Shown: positions 36,329 to 46,130, numbered from the stretch's first letter. The stretch: DNA of 64,000 nucleotides from Cryobacterium sp. (GCA_019638935.1 JAHBSW010000001.1:1-64000), one strand, 5' to 3'. Translations and numbers: made by a program. Notes: generated from the letters alone by a model not told the origin.

Positions 36329-36369
36329 CCCATCCTTCCACCCGCCGCAGCCTTTCACCGCCGCGGGCG

Positions 36370-36939
36370 TCAGCCGTTGACGGCTCTGCCCGCAACGAAC
36401 GGAACGGTGAAACCGAGCCCCGATGGCAGGCGGTACTCGTGCAGCTCAACCACCTCAAGACCAGACCCGCGGATGCTCGCCACCGTCTCGCGGTCGAGGT
36501 GGCAGCCCCGGTCGAGTCGCCGGGTGATCGGAGTGGCCACGCGCTGCACCCCGCGCAGCAGCGAGCCGCGCTTCGCGGCGACGTGCTCGATGAAGACGAA
36601 GCTGCCGCCCGGGCGCAGCACGCGCACGATCTCCGCGAGGGCGGCCTGCGGGTCGCCGACTGAGCACAGCACCGCCGTGCTCAGCACTCCGTCGACGCTT
36701 TCGTCGTCGAGCGGGTTGTCCTCCGCCGACGCCACCAGCGGCTCGCGCCGTCGCCCGAACTGGGCGGCACGCGCGCGCAGCGCGTCGGTATCGTCGGGGT
36801 TCGGCTCGAGGCCGATCCAGTCGACCGACTCATCGAGCATGCCGAAGTTCGCGCCGTCGCCCGCGCCGATCTCGAGCACCGTGCCGCGCAGGCCGCGGAT
36901 GAGGGACTCCTCGATCAGCGTGGGGTCGTCGGTTGTCAC
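36370..36939 (-). CDS. class I SAM-dependent methyltransferase
   Basis: 189 aa. SAM-binding motif VLEIGAGDGA at residues 21-30, acidic loop GLEPNPDD, and post-motif VRVLRPGGSFVFIEHV typical of Methyltransf_11. Substrate unknown; the HAAKRG..L region resembles small-molecule or lipid methyltransferases. Strong GAGGAGG ribosome site before the GTG start. Probably co-transcribed with the CPBP gene (41-bp gap). Confidence 0.85.
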   Translation of the reverse strand: MTTDDPTLIEESLIRGLRGTVLEIGAGDGANFGMLDESVDWIGLEPNPDDTDALRARAAQFGRRREPLVASAEDNPLDDESVDGVLSTAVLCSVGDPQAALAEIVRVLRPGGSFVFIEHVAAKRGSLLRGVQRVATPITRRLDRGCHLDRETVASIRGSGLEVVELHEYRLPSGLGFTVPFVAGRAVNG

Positions 36940-36997
36940 GGGTCACCTCCTCGGCGCGGGTCGAACGAGTTTATCGGGGGTGCCCGCGCCGTGGTCC

Positions 36998-37075
36998 GAA
37001 ATGCAGGAGCCGAGGCCGGATGGCGTGTCCGCTCCCCATGGCGCCGTGTCCGACATCCGGCTACTCCTGCATTTC
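36998..37075. repeat. long imperfect inverted repeat upstream of mazG
   Basis: Left arm 36998-37022 begins GAAATGCAGGAG and ends GCCGGATG; right arm 37054-37075 begins CATCCGGC and ends CTCCTGCATTTC. Both outer (12 bp) and inner (8 bp) parts are perfect, separated by a short asymmetric bulge. The loop is about 31 bases. It does not belong to the GGTCTCGATACG family. Confidence 0.75.
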
Positions 37076-37106
37076 TGACGGGTCGGGGCGGTGCGAGGAT
37101 GGGGGC

Positions 37107-37760
37107 ATGCCCGCACCGCACCCCAAACTCGACGAACTCATCGCCACCCTCGAACGGCTGCGTGCGCCCGGCGGCTGCGCGTGGGACGGCGAGCAGACCC
37201 ACGAGTCGCTGGTGCGCTACCTCATCGAGGAGACCCACGAGCTCGTCGACGCGATCGAGTCAGGCACCCGCGACGACCTCATTGAGGAGCTCGGCGACGT
37301 GCTCTACCAGGTCATCTTCCACGCCGACATCGCCGCGCACACCCCCGGCGAGGAGTTCACCCTCGAGGACGTCGCCGCTCACATGACCGCCAAGATGATC
37401 GGCCGTCACCCGCATGTCTTCGCCGACGCCGTAGCCGACACCCCCGACGCCGTCATGGCCAACTGGGAGACACTCAAGGCCGAGGAGAAGCCGCACCGCT
37501 CCTCCACCCTCGACGGAGTGCCCGAGCGCATGCCGTCGCTCCTGCTCGCCGACAAGCTCGTCGGCAAGGCGGCGGGTCTCGGTGTCGCGACTGCCACGGT
37601 TCAGGATGCTTCCACTCCCGACACCGAGGACGCCCTCGGCGACCTGCTCCTCACCCTCGTGACGCAGGCGAAAGCCCGCGGGCTCGACGCCGAGCGCGCG
37701 CTGCGCTCTCGGCTCCGCACACTGCAGCGCGACATCCGCGATGCGGAGGCCACGCAGTAA
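37107..37760 (+). CDS. mazG: MazG-family nucleoside triphosphate pyrophosphohydrolase
   Basis: 217 aa. Hydrolyses non-canonical or excess NTPs to NMP and PPi. The all-alpha motif LIEETHELVDAIESG ... DDLIEELGDVLYQVIFHADIA supplies the acidic EExxE/ExxD Mg site. The ATG at 37107 has a weak GAGGAT -10-like box six bases upstream and no clear ribosome site. In many actinobacteria this gene lies close to mfd and eno; here 14.6 kb separate it from mfd. Confidence 0.88.
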   Translation: MPAPHPKLDELIATLERLRAPGGCAWDGEQTHESLVRYLIEETHELVDAIESGTRDDLIEELGDVLYQVIFHADIAAHTPGEEFTLEDVAAHMTAKMIGRHPHVFADAVADTPDAVMANWETLKAEEKPHRSSTLDGVPERMPSLLLADKLVGKAAGLGVATATVQDASTPDTEDALGDLLLTLVTQAKARGLDAERALRSRLRTLQRDIRDAEATQ

Positions 37761-37787
37761 AGGGACCCGTCCCCGGGGCCACGCCGC

Positions 37788-37793
37788 TAGGCT
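37788..37793 (+). promoter_or_regulatory. -10 box of leaderless promoter
   Basis: TAGGCT followed by six bases and the GTG at 37800. Confidence 0.45.
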
Positions 37794-37799
37794 GTCGCG

Positions 37800-38372
37800 G
37801 TGAGCCAGGGCACCGTTGAGCACGTCCGCGCTGCGCGCAGGATCCTCTGCTTCGGTGCCACCGGCTCGGGCAAGTCGATGATGGCGCTGGAGCTGTCCCG
37901 TGTGCTCGGGCTGCCGCTGGTCCTCGTCGACGACCTCTGCTGGGGGCCGAACTGGACGCAGGCATCGGCGGAGGTTCAGGACGAGCACATCATCGGCGCG
38001 CTCCTCGGCGATTCCTACGTGATCGACTCGGTCTACCGGCGACACAACGCGGTCGCGCTCGACCGGGTCGACGTTGTCGTTGCTCTCGACTACCCGCGAC
38101 TGGTCTCGCTGGCGCGGCTGATCCGACGCACGGCTCGGCGCATCCGCACCCGCGAACTGGTGTGCAACGGCAACATCGAGACGCTGGGTCGTGCGCTCGG
38201 CCGTGACTCCATCGTGTGGTGGCACTTTCGGTCGTGGCGAAGCAAGCGCGAGCGGATGCGCGCCTGGCACGCGGACGAGAAGCTGCCTCCCGTCGTGCTT
38301 CTGCGCCGGCCCCGAGATGCCGAGGCTCTCCTCGCCGCGATGCGCCCTTTTGTCAACGATGCGCCTGATTGA
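37800..38372 (+). CDS. P-loop NTPase, FlaR/topology-modulation-protein-like
   Basis: 190 aa. Walker A GATGSGKSMMA at about residues 20-30, then LPLVLVDDLCWGPNW, which matches the acceptor-loop region of small adenylate-kinase-like proteins annotated as topology modulation protein FlaR. Family function is unclear; a small-molecule kinase is most likely. GTG start six bases after a TAGGCT box. The stop codon lies inside a strong inverted repeat. Confidence 0.75.
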   Translation: MSQGTVEHVRAARRILCFGATGSGKSMMALELSRVLGLPLVLVDDLCWGPNWTQASAEVQDEHIIGALLGDSYVIDSVYRRHNAVALDRVDVVVALDYPRLVSLARLIRRTARRIRTRELVCNGNIETLGRALGRDSIVWWHFRSWRSKRERMRAWHADEKLPPVVLLRRPRDAEALLAAMRPFVNDAPD

Positions 38373-38392
38373 AACAGCGCATTGTTGACAAA
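38349..38392. terminator. strong inverted repeat across the stop codon
   Basis: TTTGTCAACGATGCGC (38349-38364) pairs with GCGCATTGTTGACAAA (38377-38392) with one mismatch in 16, around a 12-base loop. It spans the stop of the P-loop gene. It could be a transcription stop or, because it contains TTGTCAAC/GTTGACAA ends and a TTGACA, an operator-promoter for the ferritin gene. Confidence 0.55.
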
Positions 38393-38491
38393 CCTCCGCA
38401 TCGTGGCCGCATCGTGCGCGCCGCCACCCCGCCGAAAAGCACAGCCTAACCTTGGATGAAATTCGAGGCTTCACGCACTAGCGTCGAGCAC

Positions 38492-39028
38492 ATGGCTAAG
38501 AAGACGACGAGTTTCGACCAGTTGCTGACCGAGCAGATCGGCCACGAGTTCGAGGCCGCCCAGCAGTACATCGCGATCGCGGTCTGGTACGACAACCGCG
38601 ACCTGCCTCAGCTCGCGCGCCACTTCTACCAGCAGGCGATCGAGGAGCGGAACCACGCGATGATGCTCGTGCAGTACCGCCTCGACCGCGACCTCGGGGT
38701 CGAGATTCCGGGCGTTCCCGCCGTGAAGAACGACTTCAAGAACGAGACCGAGCCGATCGCGCTCGCCCTCGCACAGGAGAAGCGCGTCACCGAGCAGATC
38801 GAGCGACTCTTCGCCGCCGCGCGCGCCGAGACGGATGCGCTCGGCGAGCAGGCCATGCTGTGGTTCCTGCGCGAACAGGTCGAGGAGGTCGCGAGCATGA
38901 CCACCCTGCTCACGATCATGGAGCGCGCCGAGAACCTCTTCGACGTCGAGAACTACCTCGCACGGGAGACCGTCGGCGACGGTGGCAACGACCCGCTCGC
39001 CCCCGAGGCCGCGGGCGGGGCGCTCTAG
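38492..39028 (+). CDS. ferritin
   Basis: 178 aa non-haem ferritin that stores iron as ferric mineral in a 24-mer shell. Ferroxidase ligands are visible: Glu in GHEFEAAQQY (residue 19) and the pair Glu52 and His55 in EERNHAMM; further Glu residues lie in QLKDNE-like positions near LREQVEEVASM. The ATG at 38492 is preferred; TAGCGT lies seven bases upstream, so the gene may be leaderless. Confidence 0.9.
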   Translation: MAKKTTSFDQLLTEQIGHEFEAAQQYIAIAVWYDNRDLPQLARHFYQQAIEERNHAMMLVQYRLDRDLGVEIPGVPAVKNDFKNETEPIALALAQEKRVTEQIERLFAAARAETDALGEQAMLWFLREQVEEVASMTTLLTIMERAENLFDVENYLARETVGDGGNDPLAPEAAGGAL

Positions 39029-39085
39029 AGTCCCGCACAGCGTCGAGCACGGCATCCTCCTCACTTGGGGCCGGCCAACCCTTCA

Positions 39086-39137
39086 ACGGTTTGTGGCAGT
39101 TTCAGCCGAACATTCGCGCGTAGTCGCCACAAACCGT
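39086..39137. repeat. 12-bp perfect inverted repeat between ferritin and hisS
   Basis: ACGGTTTGTGGC (39086-39097) and GCCACAAACCGT (39126-39137) with a 28-base loop. No T-tract; could terminate ferritin transcription or be another palindromic repeat. Confidence 0.55.
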
Positions 39138-39225
39138 CGAGGGCCTCCGTATAGTAGGAGCGATTCACGGAGCGCCGGACGCCGGGCGACACCCGATCAC
39201 CGCGCACACCTGAAAGAATGGGCAC

Positions 39226-40473
39226 GTGGCGACTCAGGTGAACCCCCCGCGCGGGATGCGCGACTTCCTGCCCGCAGAGAAGGCGCGGCGCGAGCGCGTG
39301 CTCGGCGTCATCCGCGAGACCTACCGCGCGCACGGGTTCGATGAGATAGAGACACCCGTCATGGAGGAGTCCTCCCGGCTGCACGCCGGACTCGGCGGCG
39401 ACAACGAGAAGCTCGCCTACGCGGTGCTGAAGCGCGCACTCACGGCCGACGACCTCAACGCTGCCGCGGCATCCGCGAGCCCCCTCGACCTCGCCGACCT
39501 GGGTCTGCGCTTCGACCTCACCGTTCCGCTCGCGCGCTTCTACGCCACCCACCGCGCTGCGCTGCCGAGTGTCTTCCGCGCCATTCAGATCGCACCGGTC
39601 TGGCGTGCCGAGCGTCCGCAGAAGGGTCGCCACCGCCAGTTCGTGCAGTGCGACATCGACATCATCGGGGAGTCCGGCGCGCTCGCCGAGGTCGAGCTCA
39701 TCACGGCGACCGCGGCGACACTCAGCGCCCTGGGCCTCGAAGGGTGGAGCGTACGCGTCAACGACCGCCGCATCCTCACCGGCCTGCTCGACCACGCGGG
39801 CGTGCCCGCGGCCCAGCACGAGCGCGCCCTCATCACGATCGACAAGCTCGACAAGATCGGGGCCGACGGTGTTGCCGCCGAGCTCGCGGAGAACGGCATC
39901 CCCGCCGCGGGGCTCGCCGAGGCGCTGGCCGCCTCGGGCTGGGAACTGCTCGACGGGAACCCACCCGCCTGGCTCGACCAGGATGCCTACCGCGACCTCC
40001 TCGCCCTCCGCGACGCCCTGCCACACGTCGACCTCGTCTTCGACCCCACGCTCGTGCGGGGCATGGGCTACTACACGGGCACGATCTTCGAGGTCGCACA
40101 CCCCTCGTCGAGCAGCTCGCTCGGTGGCGGCGGACGCTACGACGGCATGATCGGCCGCTTTCTCGGCACCGACGTTCCCGCGTGCGGGTTCTCGCTCGGC
40201 TTCGAGCGCCTGGTCGATCTCGTCGACCTCACCACCGACGAGGTTCAGGATGCCGTGGCACTCGTCTACGACCCGGCAGTCCCTGTATCCCGGCTTGTCG
40301 CCCTCAAGACGCACCTCGTCGCGGGAGGTTCCCGCGTGCGACTCGAGGCCCGCACCAAGAACACCAAGACCCTGCTCGAGCGGCTGGCCCTCGAAGGCTA
40401 CACCCGCTTCGCGTTCGTCGAGGCCGACACGACGCCGGAGACGCTCGAGTTGCGCGCACTCACCGTCGGTTGA
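39226..40473 (+). CDS. hisS: histidine--tRNA ligase
   Basis: 415 aa class II aminoacyl-tRNA synthetase. It starts PPRGMRDFLP; motif 2 is RAIQIAPVWRAERPQKGRHRQF-type, and the histidine-specific LVRGMGYYTGTIFEV and motif 3 GFSLGFERL are present. GTG start. AAGAAT lies six bases upstream, so leaderless expression is possible. The stop codon is the TGA in GGTTGAGCG, which begins a repeat cluster. Confidence 0.97.
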   Translation: MATQVNPPRGMRDFLPAEKARRERVLGVIRETYRAHGFDEIETPVMEESSRLHAGLGGDNEKLAYAVLKRALTADDLNAAAASASPLDLADLGLRFDLTVPLARFYATHRAALPSVFRAIQIAPVWRAERPQKGRHRQFVQCDIDIIGESGALAEVELITATAATLSALGLEGWSVRVNDRRILTGLLDHAGVPAAQHERALITIDKLDKIGADGVAAELAENGIPAAGLAEALAASGWELLDGNPPAWLDQDAYRDLLALRDALPHVDLVFDPTLVRGMGYYTGTIFEVAHPSSSSSLGGGGRYDGMIGRFLGTDVPACGFSLGFERLVDLVDLTTDEVQDAVALVYDPAVPVSRLVALKTHLVAGGSRVRLEARTKNTKTLLERLALEGYTRFAFVEADTTPETLELRALTVG

Positions 40474-40680
40474 GCGCACTTGGTGGTTGCGGAGCGCGCT
40501 CGCGCGTCTCGAAACCACCGGTTCTCGGATGCTGGTTTCGAGACGATTCGGCTTCGCCGAATCCCTCAACCAGCAAGCTTGCTCGAGACCGACGACCGGG
40601 ACGGTCGGAAATGACCGTCGCTCCGTGCTCCAACGCGCTGGTCGAGTGCCGCCGCAGGCGGTGTATCGAGACCGACCCCC
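40474..40680. repeat. REP-like repeat cluster between hisS and eno
   Basis: Four units: about 40482-40519, 40533-40574 (inner stem GATTCGGC/GCCGAATC), 40583-40625 (stem GACGGTC/GACCGTC) and 40638-40674. They are the closest intergenic relatives of the cluster inside mfd. The rest of this 316-bp gap (40681-40789) holds the eno ribosome site AAGGAG at 40777-40782 and nothing else recognised. Confidence 0.88.
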
Positions 40681-40756
40681 GGAGTCACTATGGCTCAAAC
40701 CCGCACCCGCTCTCAGCGCGTGCCCAGTAGTGTTTAACCAGCATCCGCCAGCCTGA

Positions 40757-42070
<1,314 letters not shown>

Positions 42071-42073
42071 CAG

Positions 42074-42340
42074 AGCTTGCCGGTTGAGCGCGCTGGAGCA
42101 TAGAGCGAAGGCAATTTCTTGCCTTCGCGGCGACGCCAGCGCCGACGGTCGTCTCGACCGTCGGGTCTGCTGAGCCTGACAATGCTTGCCGGTTGAGTCC
42201 GCCGTAGGCGGCGTATCGAAACCCCGCGCTCGCAAGGGCCAGGTTTCGATACGCGCGCGATGCGCGCTACTCAACCATCGGTGGTTTCGTAGAGCCGGGT
42301 TTCGAGACGCGCGCGGAGCGCGCTCCTCAACCATCACGTT
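42074..42340. repeat. REP-like repeat cluster between eno and ftsB
   Basis: Begins at the eno stop. Contains the hairpin GCGAAGGCAA/TTGCCTTCGC (42105-42128), a CGACGGTCG/CGACCGTCG stem, one GGTTGAGTCCGCC...TATCGAAACC copy, one GGTTTCGATACG...CTACTCAACCA copy and one GGTTTCGAGACG...CTCCTCAACCA copy. The stem replaces that of the related units at 19853 and 51913 with compensating changes. Confidence 0.88.
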
Positions 42341-42352
42341 CTCGCGCCCACG

Positions 42353-42358
42353 TAGGCT
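42353..42358 (+). promoter_or_regulatory. -10 box of leaderless ftsB promoter
   Basis: TAGGCT, then six bases, then the ATG at 42365. Confidence 0.5.
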
Positions 42359-42364
42359 TGAACC

Positions 42365-42877
42365 ATGAGCAGACGCGAACGCCACGAGACCCGCCAGGTG
42401 CCCGTGCGCCTGCCGGAGCAGTCGGAGCGCGCGGGCTGGCTGCGCAGCATCCGGTTCTCGGGTTTCACGATCGTGGCGCTCATCGTGCTCGTGCTCACCG
42501 TCGTCGTGCTCGCCCCGTCGCTCAAGATTCTGGTCGAGCAGCGCCAGCAGCTCGCGGCCCTCGAGGCCGAGGTGCGCGCGCAGCAGGAGGGCGTCAAGGA
42601 CCTCGAGAAGGAGAAGGCCCGCTGGGACGACCCGAGCTACATCGAGGCGCAGGCGCGGGAGCGCCTCAACTACGTCTACCCAGGCGAGATCAGCTTTCTC
42701 GTCATCGACGACGGTCAGACCGTGACGACCGACGACGGTCAGCCGATCAGCGACGAGCTGCAGACCACGAAGGTCGACTGGATGCGCATGCTCCTGTCCT
42801 CCTTCCTCACGGCGGGGCTGACGGATGCTTCGCCCGAGGAACTGGGCCTCCCCGCCATCGAGGGGGTCACTCCGTGA
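42365..42877 (+). CDS. ftsB: septum formation initiator FtsB/DivIC
   Basis: 170 aa bitopic division protein. A basic cytoplasmic N-terminus, one membrane segment at about residues 32-54, then a coiled coil (about 55-88) and the conserved ERLNYVYPGEISF motif that packs against FtsL/FtsQ. The C-terminal 60 residues are extra. Adjacent to eno and DUF501 as usual in actinobacteria; its stop overlaps the next GTG. Confidence 0.92.
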   Translation: MSRRERHETRQVPVRLPEQSERAGWLRSIRFSGFTIVALIVLVLTVVVLAPSLKILVEQRQQLAALEAEVRAQQEGVKDLEKEKARWDDPSYIEAQARERLNYVYPGEISFLVIDDGQTVTTDDGQPISDELQTTKVDWMRMLLSSFLTAGLTDASPEELGLPAIEGVTP

Positions 42878-43473
42878 CGCGACCATCCCCGGGGAACGGC
42901 ACCGTCTTCGAACCGGCGACGGCGGAGGACATCCGCATCGTCTCCGCCCAGCTCGGCCGCCCGGCTCGCGGAGTCGCGGGCATCGCGGCGCGCTGTGCGT
43001 GCGGCAAGCCGACGGTCGTGGCGACTCAGCCGCGGCTCGACGATGGAACCCCGTTCCCGACGCTCTACTACCTGACGCACCCCGCGGCCACGGCGGCCAT
43101 GTCGGTGCTCGAGGCCGAGGGCGTCATGACCGAGTTCAACGAGCGGCTCAAGGCCGACGCTGCTCTGCGCGAGGCTTATGCCGCAGCGCACGAGGCGTAC
43201 CTCGCCGATCGGGCGACCCTCGGCGAGGTCGCCGAGATCGACGGGATCTCGGCGGGCGGGATGCCGGACCGTGTCAAGTGCCTGCACGCGCTCGCGGGTC
43301 ACGCGCTCGCCGCCGGGGTCGGGGTGAACCCGATCGGCGATCTCGCCCTCGAACGGTCCCGGTGGCGGACGAGCGTGTGCGAGTGCTCCGACTACGACGC
43401 GGCGGGCGATGAGACAGCCGGTGCCGTCACGGTTGACGACACCGCCCCGTCCACCCCGGAGGGCGAACGATGA
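42874..43473 (+). CDS. DUF501 family protein
   Basis: 199 aa. The sequence shows the DUF501 core: RIVSAQLGRPARGVAGIAARC, a CG(K) motif, PTLYYLTHPAATAAMSVLEAEGVM and the late RVKCLHALAGHALAAGVGVNPIGD with Cys and His residues. Function unknown; conserved next to ftsB and eno. GTG at 42874 overlapping ftsB by 4 bp. Confidence 0.9.
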   Translation: MTRPSPGNGTVFEPATAEDIRIVSAQLGRPARGVAGIAARCACGKPTVVATQPRLDDGTPFPTLYYLTHPAATAAMSVLEAEGVMTEFNERLKADAALREAYAAAHEAYLADRATLGEVAEIDGISAGGMPDRVKCLHALAGHALAAGVGVNPIGDLALERSRWRTSVCECSDYDAAGDETAGAVTVDDTAPSTPEGER

Positions 43474-44726
43474 GGCGGGTGACGGCGGCGCTCGCCGCGG
43501 CGGGTGTTGCGGCATCCGTTCTCTTCATCGGCCCGGCCGCGCACGCGGACTACATTCGCGACCTCCAGTACTGGCTCGACGACTACGGCATTCGCGAGGC
43601 GTGGGGCGTGACCGAGGGCGAGGGCATCACGATCGCGATCATCGACACCGGTGTCGACGGGTCGGTCGATGACCTCAGGAACGCTGTCGTCGGTGGGCGG
43701 GACTTCTCGGGCATCGGATCGTCCGACGGCCAGAAGGGCGTCGGATCGAGCGGCGACCACGGCACCTGGGTCGCGTCGCTCGCCGCCGGACACGGGTACG
43801 GGCCGAACAACGAGTCGGGCATCAAGGGGTCCGCGCCGAGGGCGAAGATTCTCACGGCGTCGATCGGGTTCGGTGTCGGCACCTCGAGCTCCGATGACCA
43901 GATCGCCGAGGCCGTGAAGTGGGCGGTCGATGCGGGCGCCGATGTCATCAACATGTCGCTCACGCGCAACACCCTCGAGTGGCCCACCTCGTGGGACGAG
44001 GCCTTCCTCTACGCCTTCGACCACGATGTCGTCGTCGTGGCGGCGGCCGGAAACCGCGGCAGCGGCACGAGTCAGGTCGGCGCCCCCGCGACGATGCCCG
44101 GTGTGCTCGTCGTGGGCGGTCTCGATCGCAACGGCCAGGCCAGCTGGGACGCCTCCTCGCAGGGCATCACGATCGGCGTCTCCGCCCCGAGCGAAGAGCT
44201 CGTCGGGGTGAACCAGGGCGGCGCGTACGTCTCCTGGGCTGGTACGAGCGGTGCGACCCCGATCGTCGCGGGCGTCGTCGCGCTCGTGCGGGCGGCGCAT
44301 CCCGAGCTCGACGCGGGTGACATCATTCATCGCATCACCGAGACCGCGCGCCCCGTCGGCGGGGTCGAGACCAGCCCCATCTACGGACACGGGCTGCTGG
44401 ATGCCGCCGCCGCGGTCTCCGCCACTGTGCCCCGCATCGACCCCGCCCCCGCTGACGAGCTGCGCGAGTGGATCCGCGTGCATCGTCGCGCCGCCGGTGA
44501 CGATGTGGAGCCCACGTTCGGGCCGAGTGAGCCGCCCGCTGCGCCGCCGGCATCGACCCCGATTCCCGGCGCATCCGTCGACAGCCCACTGGGCACGGTG
44601 CTTCCGGATGTCGCACGACTTCGCGACGTCGGCATTCCGCTGCTGCTCTACGGCGGTCTGCTCGCGGCGCTCGTGACCTGGGGGGTGCTGTTCCGGAGGG
44701 CGGTGCTGCGTCGTCGGGAACGTTAA
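43470..44726 (+). CDS. S8 serine protease, mycosin-like
   Basis: 418 aa secreted and membrane-anchored subtilase. Signal peptide with cleavage near AAHA-DY (about residue 26). Catalytic Asp59 (IIDTGVDG), His97 (GDHGTWVA), oxyanion Asn195 (AAGNRG) and Ser260 (AGTSGATP). A Pro/Ala-rich linker leads to a C-terminal membrane helix (about 385-407) ending in a basic tail, as in mycosins. No ESX secretion genes are nearby, so the role is probably separate. ATG overlaps the DUF501 stop by 4 bp. Confidence 0.92.
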   Translation: MRRVTAALAAAGVAASVLFIGPAAHADYIRDLQYWLDDYGIREAWGVTEGEGITIAIIDTGVDGSVDDLRNAVVGGRDFSGIGSSDGQKGVGSSGDHGTWVASLAAGHGYGPNNESGIKGSAPRAKILTASIGFGVGTSSSDDQIAEAVKWAVDAGADVINMSLTRNTLEWPTSWDEAFLYAFDHDVVVVAAAGNRGSGTSQVGAPATMPGVLVVGGLDRNGQASWDASSQGITIGVSAPSEELVGVNQGGAYVSWAGTSGATPIVAGVVALVRAAHPELDAGDIIHRITETARPVGGVETSPIYGHGLLDAAAAVSATVPRIDPAPADELREWIRVHRRAAGDDVEPTFGPSEPPAAPPASTPIPGASVDSPLGTVLPDVARLRDVGIPLLLYGGLLAALVTWGVLFRRAVLRRRER

Positions 44727-44746
44727 GGGACGTGCTGAATAGTCAG

Positions 44747-44752
44747 TAAGAT
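44747..44752 (+). promoter_or_regulatory. -10 box of leaderless ndh promoter
   Basis: TAAGAT, then six bases, then GTG at 44759. No ribosome site. Confidence 0.5.
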
Positions 44753-44758
44753 TGATCA

Positions 44759-46078
44759 GTGCCTAAGATTCTGATCGTCGGCGGTGGCTACGCCGGCTTC
44801 TATACCGCGCGCAAGCTGCAGAAGTGGTTGCGCCGTGGTGAAGCCGAGGTCACGATCGTCGACCCGTTGCCCTATCTGACCTATCAGCCGTTCCTTCCGG
44901 AGGTGGCCGCGGGGTCGATCGAGCCCCGTCACGCGGTTGTCGGGCAGCGCAATCATCTGCGGCGCACCAATGTCATCACGGCGAAGGTCACCGCGATCAA
45001 TCACGCCGAGAGGTTCGCGACCATCACGCCCGAGGTCGGTGAGCCGTGGGAGTTCGAGTACGACGTCGTCGTCGTCACCGCGGGCTCGATCTCGCGCACG
45101 TTCCCGATTCCGGGCGTCGCCGATCAGGCGATCGGCATGAAGACCATCGAGGAGGCGATCGCCGTGCGCGATCGCGTCATCGACAACTTCAACAGGGCTG
45201 CGAACCTTCCCGCCGGCCCCGAACGCGACCGCCTGCTCACCTTCGTACTCGTCGGTGGCGGCTTCGCGGGCATCGAGACGATCTCCGAGCTGCGTTCGCT
45301 TGCGAGTGGCCTCCTGCGCTACTACCCGACGATCGCGTTCGAGGATGTCCGATTCCACCTCGTCGAGGCGATGGACCGCGTCATGCCCGAGGTGTCGCTC
45401 AAGACGAGCCACTGGGTTCTGCGGAATCTTGCCGAGCGCGGTGTCGAGCTTCACCTCGAGACGCAGCTTCAGTCGGCCGTCAACGGAGTCGTGGAGCTCT
45501 CCAACGGCGACACCTTCGAGTCCGACACCATCATCTGGACCGCGGGCGTCATCGCGAGCCCCATGCTTCGCGGCACCGACCTTCCCGTAGAGGAGCGCGG
45601 ACGCCTGCGCGTTCAGGCCGACCTTCGCGTGATCGGTGACGACGGCGTGATCGAGGGTGCGTGGGGGGCCGGAGACGTCGCGGCGGTGCCCGACCTCACG
45701 GGCGACGGTGTCGGCGGGTTCTGCGTCCCCAACGCCCAGCACGCTGTTCGCCAGGCCAAGCGCCTCGCGCGCAACATCGTGGCCGAGCTGCGCGGCGACG
45801 CCACGGTCGACTACTTCCACAAGAACCTCGGCGCGGTGGCGGGGCTCGGCCTCGGCTACGGTGTCTACCAGTGGCGGGGGATCGCCATCAAGGGACTCAT
45901 CGCGTGGTTCATGCACCGTGGCTACCACGGGCTCGCGATCCCGATGTGGGAGCGCAAGCTTCGCGTCTTCGCCAACTGGTTAGGTCACTTCTTCCTGGGT
46001 CGCGACATCGTGTCGCTGGGGGCCGCACAGACTCCTCGCGCCGCATTCGTCGAGTTCGCCGCGCGTCCCCGGGCCTGA
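44759..46078 (+). CDS. ndh: type II NADH dehydrogenase
   Basis: 439 aa membrane-associated flavoprotein that passes electrons from NADH to menaquinone without pumping protons. FAD motif LIVGGGYAGFYTA near the N-terminus, NADH motif VLVGGGFAGIET in the middle, the AGDVAAVPD FAD-phosphate segment, and an amphipathic C-terminal region (GLIAWFMHRGYHG...WLGHFFLGRD) for membrane attachment. GTG start, apparently leaderless. Confidence 0.95.
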   Translation: MPKILIVGGGYAGFYTARKLQKWLRRGEAEVTIVDPLPYLTYQPFLPEVAAGSIEPRHAVVGQRNHLRRTNVITAKVTAINHAERFATITPEVGEPWEFEYDVVVVTAGSISRTFPIPGVADQAIGMKTIEEAIAVRDRVIDNFNRAANLPAGPERDRLLTFVLVGGGFAGIETISELRSLASGLLRYYPTIAFEDVRFHLVEAMDRVMPEVSLKTSHWVLRNLAERGVELHLETQLQSAVNGVVELSNGDTFESDTIIWTAGVIASPMLRGTDLPVEERGRLRVQADLRVIGDDGVIEGAWGAGDVAAVPDLTGDGVGGFCVPNAQHAVRQAKRLARNIVAELRGDATVDYFHKNLGAVAGLGLGYGVYQWRGIAIKGLIAWFMHRGYHGLAIPMWERKLRVFANWLGHFFLGRDIVSLGAAQTPRAAFVEFAARPRA

Positions 46079-46130
46079 TTCTCGCATCCGGGGCTTTCGG
46101 CTCTGACGTTCTAAGCTTGTCGCACGGGAC

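Noticed and set aside
38440..38460. DtxR/IdeR iron box ahead of ferritin
   Set aside because: Only a half-site-like GCCTAACCTT is present; the left half does not match.
43470..44726. ESX/type VII secretion locus around the mycosin-like protease
   Set aside because: No EccB-E, WXG100 or PE/PPE-like genes are nearby; the neighbours are DUF501 and ndh.
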